A stretch of DNA of 9,819 bases from Candidatus Njordarchaeota archaeon (GTDB lineage: Archaea; Asgardarchaeota; Njordarchaeia; Njordarchaeales; Njordarchaeaceae): NCBI GenBank assembly GCA_029856625.1, contig JAHKLG010000037.1:1-9819 (forward strand). The letters are read 5' to 3'. Positions 6,536 to 9,819 of this stretch are shown one piece after another. How positions within the stretch are numbered: position 1 is the first letter of the stretch; each line of letters begins with the position of its first letter. Below the pieces are notes generated by a model. The model searched no databases, was not told the origin of the DNA, and was given only the letters and a program-made list of their open reading frames with translations. The translations under genes and the position numbers were made by a program.

Positions 6536-6545
6536 CATAAAATTT
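6536..6545 (+). promoter_or_regulatory. Possible TATA box of the 6600-9629 operon
   Basis: CATAAAATTT predicts a start near 6563, leaving a leader of about 35 nt that would include the Shine-Dalgarno site. Other A/T runs in the 173-bp divergent gap (6427-6599) are possible alternatives. No clear operator-like inverted repeat was seen. Confidence 0.3.
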
Positions 6546-6589
6546 GTAAAAGCAGATTTTTCATTAGTGGCGTTTGCATTATAAGAGAA

Positions 6590-6596
6590 GAGGAGA
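6590..6596 (+). promoter_or_regulatory. Shine-Dalgarno site of the first operon gene
   Basis: GAGGAGA lies just upstream of two consecutive ATG codons (6600 and 6603). Spacing from the GAGGAG core is 4 nt to the first and 7 nt to the second, so either Met could be used. The difference is one residue. Confidence 0.6.
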
Positions 6597-6599
6597 TTT

Positions 6600-7709
6600 A
6601 TGATGCATAAAGAGCAGCTAGATGAACTTCTTGGAGGAGTAGATTTTCTAGAAAAGATACTGGGAGTCAGGATCGATAAAGTAGGAGTATTTGACGGCTT
6701 TCTAGCAATACAATTTACTAATGGATACGCATTTATTATACCTAAGAATGAGGCTCCAGAGCCGATTGACAGGGGTCGATACTTTATATTTAAAGAATTA
6801 CCTGAAAGAATAAAAAAGTGGGGGATCAGTTGTCAGGGATATTATGTTGAGTTTGAAAGATTAGCAATTCTTATAGCCCCAATCAATAATTGTAGTGGGA
6901 GCATGGATATTGTAGTTTCTAGACCTGTTAGCAAAATGGGAGTAGCCGATGTTTGGCAAGCAAGCCTATTCTCTATGTTAGATAAGAAAGAGGGCTTAAT
7001 CGAATACAAGGGTAGAATCATTGGGATGCTTTCTAGAGCTAGAGTATCACCCATAGCTCACCTTGCTTTGGAGAAGTTAGAAGATCTAGTAAGAGCTGGT
7101 GCAAAATTCACCATCGAGGACGATAAAACCATAGTAACTGCTTGGAGAACCAGGTTTGAATTTGGTGTTAAACCAGTCTTTTATAACCCAATAACAATAG
7201 ATTTTGATCGTGTTAAACAGGAATTGACTTGGAAAAAAATAAGCTTCGACGACAAACTAGATAAAGTAAGAGTATTCTTTAGCAAAATTCCTCTAGAAAT
7301 AAATGAGATCCTCCTACGGTATAAGATTGGGGAAGACTATGAGTATGGCAAAGCAATGATAATAAAGGGTATCTCGGATGACTACTCCTTTGTTCTCTTA
7401 GTGGGGAAGTATATCAATGAGTATAGTGGTGATGCATGCATTGGAGAAGCCCTTGAAAACCTAGCTCTCCTCCTCTTGACAAACGCTCAGAAAATCTGTT
7501 TAGGAGAGGGTGAGGAACCCCTTCTAAGAAAAGATGTTAAGATAAGCGGGGTAAAGGAACCAGAGCCTTTCTTAGTGGGGCTTGGCATAATAGCTAACTT
7601 ATTGCTTCCTGGCTGCAAGTTATATAGGATAAAAGCTAAGAAGATCAATGCCTTTGCTTTCATTGGTGAGAGAAATGATGAATCTCTAGCATTAGTTGTG
7701 AGTAAATAG
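6600..7709 (+). CDS. Unrecognised 369-residue soluble alpha/beta protein, first gene of a two-gene operon
   Basis: I do not recognise a family. The protein is soluble, with no signal peptide or membrane segment. It alternates short strands and helices: strand-rich at 22-48, 80-93 and 102-108; helical at 150-166; strands around 168-200; helices around 202-240; a strand pair near 250-268; a hydrophobic helix at 281-299; and a strand-rich end (339-367). Cysteines at 78, 98, 280, 300 and 339 are scattered and form no obvious metal site. No nucleotide-binding or catalytic motif is apparent. The start is supported by a GAGGAG site. The next gene begins 9 bp after its stop, so the two are almost certainly co-transcribed and their products may act together. 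Its 5' end faces the recombinase gene across 173 bp, which may mean shared control; that is inference. The intact reading frame and matching base composition support a real gene. Confidence 0.85.
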   Translation: MMHKEQLDELLGGVDFLEKILGVRIDKVGVFDGFLAIQFTNGYAFIIPKNEAPEPIDRGRYFIFKELPERIKKWGISCQGYYVEFERLAILIAPINNCSGSMDIVVSRPVSKMGVADVWQASLFSMLDKKEGLIEYKGRIIGMLSRARVSPIAHLALEKLEDLVRAGAKFTIEDDKTIVTAWRTRFEFGVKPVFYNPITIDFDRVKQELTWKKISFDDKLDKVRVFFSKIPLEINEILLRYKIGEDYEYGKAMIIKGISDDYSFVLLVGKYINEYSGDACIGEALENLALLLLTNAQKICLGEGEEPLLRKDVKISGVKEPEPFLVGLGIIANLLLPGCKLYRIKAKKINAFAFIGERNDESLALVVSK

Positions 7710-7718
7710 GGTTTCGAG

Positions 7719-9629
7719 ATGAGCGAACTTGACCTCCTAAATAAAATTCTAAATAACGTTTATACGAGAAGAGATAAGAAAGAGGAATACCTCTATGCAA
7801 AATACTTAATCTTCTCGCGAGTCCTTTCGGATCCAGATGAGTGGGGATCAAGAAATTCTCCCTTCGACAATAAATACTATAAGTTACGGGAATTTAAACC
7901 AGAAAGCATAATGGATTACCATGTCTTATCCCGATACTATATGATGCGGATTCTTAACGCAAATTTTGATATAAATTATCTGAGAACTTATTTAGAGAGA
8001 GCACTTGAAAGCTTCGTTTCTCTCGGGGATTACTCTACACTCCTAAGCATAATGGGTTATGCAGCACAATACTTCGTTAATGAAAATCTTGTGGAGGAAG
8101 CTTTCTCGATTCTTAAAAAAGCCAGAAGCATTGGAGGTGAAGAAAGACTTCCTATAATCATTCAGAGTTTAGTAGAAGTAATAGGACGAATTGCTGAAAA
8201 AAGGGGTTATGAGAGATTACTGGATGACATACCAAAATATTTGAATATCCTAGAGATAAGAGGGAGGAATTCGGAGAAAGTATATAAACAGCTAGCTAAA
8301 AAGATAATCTACTCGCGAAATGAGGAAAAACTCTTAGAAATTCTTAATAGAGTTCGTATATCACGTAGGCTCAAAATGAAATTATTACTGCTAATTACGG
8401 AGGAAGCAAGAGACCATAAGGTAAAACTTAAGGCTTTTAGGGAACTCATCGGGGAGCTTAGAACTGATCATGAAGAGGGCTTAGAACAGAGAATTATTAA
8501 GCTCGTTTCATCGTTATATATGATCCTTAGTGAGGGCGATTTTCAAAAAATCATGAACTATTTATACAGCCTAAGTAGGATTAGTGAAGAGTTATCATAT
8601 GTTGAAGGAATAGCATCGCTTCTGGAAGTTCTCTATTATCTTGTTAGGGATAGTAAATTGCATGAGGATAAATTATTGAGAGGAATACGTCTCTTAGATC
8701 GCTTCTCCCAATACGAGATGCTGGGAATATTATTATCAGAAATCATAAAGTCCCTATTTAACCTAGGTATGATACGTAAGGGAAGATTATTAATGGATAC
8801 AGCAACATACTTCTTCGAATTATCAAGAGACTTCCCAAGGATCTACGAGCTTTATGGTCATATCTTATCTCAGCTCACGAAAATGAACTTTTTAGACGAA
8901 GTACGAAGTTTATTGTCTATTATTCCCGAGTACCCTTATGTGAATAAGTTCTTGGCTGTAAAGCTCTTGTATAAACCCCTAATCGAAAGTATCTTTGAGA
9001 ATAATCGTTTTAACCTTCTAATTGATGTTGAATCAAAAATATCAGAATTTGAAGTGAGGCATGAGCATAATTTAGCAGCTTTACTTCGATCCTTAATCGC
9101 TATTAAATACGTTGAGAGAGGAGAAATTAACAAAGCCAAAGAGCTCCTCGAAAGAATCTTTAGGTATGAGAGAGGAGCTGGAGAAGGACTAAAAGTCCTT
9201 GAGAAAATCCTATCCAGCGTAAGGGATCGTGAAATAGTAAGAGATATTATTGATTCCGTCATTAGAAATGTGCGCGATGGAGACCTATTATCTAGGATTG
9301 CCTTAATGCTCATTGAAAATGGTTTCTATGATGAGGCATGGAGCATTGCGAATGCTCTGAGATTATACGGGGGTGAATTAGGACGAATAGCAAAATCATT
9401 GAGTGATATCGCTATATCTATGTTACGCAAAGAGTTCTCAGAGAAAACTCTCGGGCTAGTCGTTGAGTCAATAAACGCGCTAGAGAGGGCTGGAGGATAC
9501 TTCAACGCACTAAATACGGTAGCTTACTCCCTAGCCTTAATGAACAACATTAACCAAATCATCAATTTCTTAAGACTATTAATAACTACCGATTCTTCCT
9601 TACGTAAAGTAATTTGGGAAGAAACCTAG
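7719..9629 (+). CDS. Large all-helical repeat protein (TPR-like solenoid), second gene of the operon
   Basis: A 636-residue soluble protein that is almost entirely predicted amphipathic helix, with few prolines and glycines and no membrane segment. Several stretches have the helix-turn-helix spacing of tetratricopeptide repeats: about 104-135 ('NLVEEAFSILKKA'), 338-362, 377-401, 452-481 ('YVERGEINKAKELLERIF'), 522-548 ('IENGFYDEAWSIANAL') and 586-612. The intervening helices fit degenerate repeats. Residues 1-80, rich in Tyr, Arg and Asp, look like a separate cap. Such solenoids normally bind proteins and have no catalysis of their own, so a scaffold or partner-binding role is likely. ATG 7719 follows the previous stop by 9 bp. 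Only a weak AGGG (7708-7711) precedes it, suggesting translational coupling. I recognise no specific family. Confidence 0.87.
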   Translation: MSELDLLNKILNNVYTRRDKKEEYLYAKYLIFSRVLSDPDEWGSRNSPFDNKYYKLREFKPESIMDYHVLSRYYMMRILNANFDINYLRTYLERALESFVSLGDYSTLLSIMGYAAQYFVNENLVEEAFSILKKARSIGGEERLPIIIQSLVEVIGRIAEKRGYERLLDDIPKYLNILEIRGRNSEKVYKQLAKKIIYSRNEEKLLEILNRVRISRRLKMKLLLLITEEARDHKVKLKAFRELIGELRTDHEEGLEQRIIKLVSSLYMILSEGDFQKIMNYLYSLSRISEELSYVEGIASLLEVLYYLVRDSKLHEDKLLRGIRLLDRFSQYEMLGILLSEIIKSLFNLGMIRKGRLLMDTATYFFELSRDFPRIYELYGHILSQLTKMNFLDEVRSLLSIIPEYPYVNKFLAVKLLYKPLIESIFENNRFNLLIDVESKISEFEVRHEHNLAALLRSLIAIKYVERGEINKAKELLERIFRYERGAGEGLKVLEKILSSVRDREIVRDIIDSVIRNVRDGDLLSRIALMLIENGFYDEAWSIANALRLYGGELGRIAKSLSDIAISMLRKEFSEKTLGLVVESINALERAGGYFNALNTVAYSLALMNNINQIINFLRLLITTDSSLRKVIWEET

Positions 9630-9819
9630 CATCAAACTACTATTTAACAGACGTAAAAGGACAAAAAGTTTTCTCGAAACAACTTCTTAATCTTCACTAA
9701 GAATCTCCCTCTGAGTCTCTATTGAAAGTTTCTCGAACTCCGCAACAGTAAGCTTTAATAGGGCCCTTCCTCTTCTCCTACTTAATAGCTTCTTAATAGA
9801 TTCTCAGGCTTAATTAATA
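9630..9819. other. 190-bp region at right edge without a convincing gene
   Basis: All six frames carry stops or lack starts. 'AAAAAGTTTTCTCG' (9663-9676) may mark the 3' end of the operon transcript. The remainder is covered by a start-less open stretch on the minus strand, listed separately. Confidence 0.4.
9687..9803 (-). pseudogene. Start-less 38-codon minus-strand stretch, possible remnant or frameshifted 3' end of a gene
   Basis: On the minus strand 38 sense codons run to a TAA (9687-9689). The peptide includes 'KKLLSRRRGRALLKLTVAEF' and ends 'EILSED'; it is charged, helix-prone and protein-like. However, the frame is closed upstream by TGA (9804-9806) and TAA (9810-9812) and contains no ATG, GTG or TTG. 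It could be the tail of a convergent gene broken by an indel near 9803, a decayed gene, or chance. Low confidence. Confidence 0.2.

Noticed and set aside
8936..9313. 125-residue minus-strand ORF inside the helical-repeat gene
   Set aside because: It is an antisense shadow rich in Ser/Leu, lying entirely within a long, convincing sense gene.
1..9819. CRISPR array, insertion sequence or tRNA gene
   Set aside because: No regularly spaced direct repeats, transposase-like frame, terminal inverted repeats or cloverleaf-like sequence was seen by eye on either strand.

Overview
The window is AT-rich, gene-dense DNA that reads as archaeal, most likely from a thermophilic member of the Thermoproteota/TACK group or a related lineage. 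The clues are a RadA-family recombinase (the archaeal RecA/Rad51), AGA/AGG-dominated arginine codons, frequent GTG/TTG starts, TATA-type promoters about 25 bp upstream of some start codons (leaderless transcripts), GAGGTG/AGGGTG ribosome-binding sites, and short T-tract 3' ends. A genus cannot be named from this sequence alone.

Layout. (1) At the left edge is the C-terminus of an alkaline-phosphatase-superfamily hydrolase, cut by the window. (2) Next is an APC-superfamily amino-acid permease (510-1919). (3) A lone oligopeptide-type ABC ATPase follows (2085-3104). It starts at TTG, overlaps a 25-codon leader ORF, and departs from consensus in its signature and D-loop. (4) After a 217-bp gap comes a large unrecognised protein (3322-4782) with a helical head, a coiled coil, proline-rich linkers and an alpha/beta tail. 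(5) A Maf-type nucleotide pyrophosphatase (4824-5411) ends 1 bp from the stop of a convergent, divergent RadA-family recombinase (5413-6426, minus strand). (6) Divergent from the recombinase is a tight two-gene operon of unrecognised function (6600-7709 and 7719-9629): a 369-residue alpha/beta protein followed by a 636-residue helical-repeat (TPR-like) protein. (7) The last 190 bp hold no convincing gene, only a start-less 38-codon open stretch on the minus strand.

How the genes might work together. The permease and the ABC ATPase both point to amino-acid or peptide uptake, but no permease subunit or substrate-binding protein accompanies the ATPase. Maf removes non-canonical or excess NTPs and RadA performs strand exchange, so the middle of the window has a nucleotide-pool/genome-maintenance flavour. 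The two-gene operon shares its upstream region with the recombinase, so its products are candidates for the same process; this rests on position only. No tRNA, rRNA, CRISPR array, insertion sequence or integration site was recognised. No interval longer than 300 bp lacks a gene; the largest gaps are 3105-3321, 9630-9819, 6427-6599 and 1920-2084.
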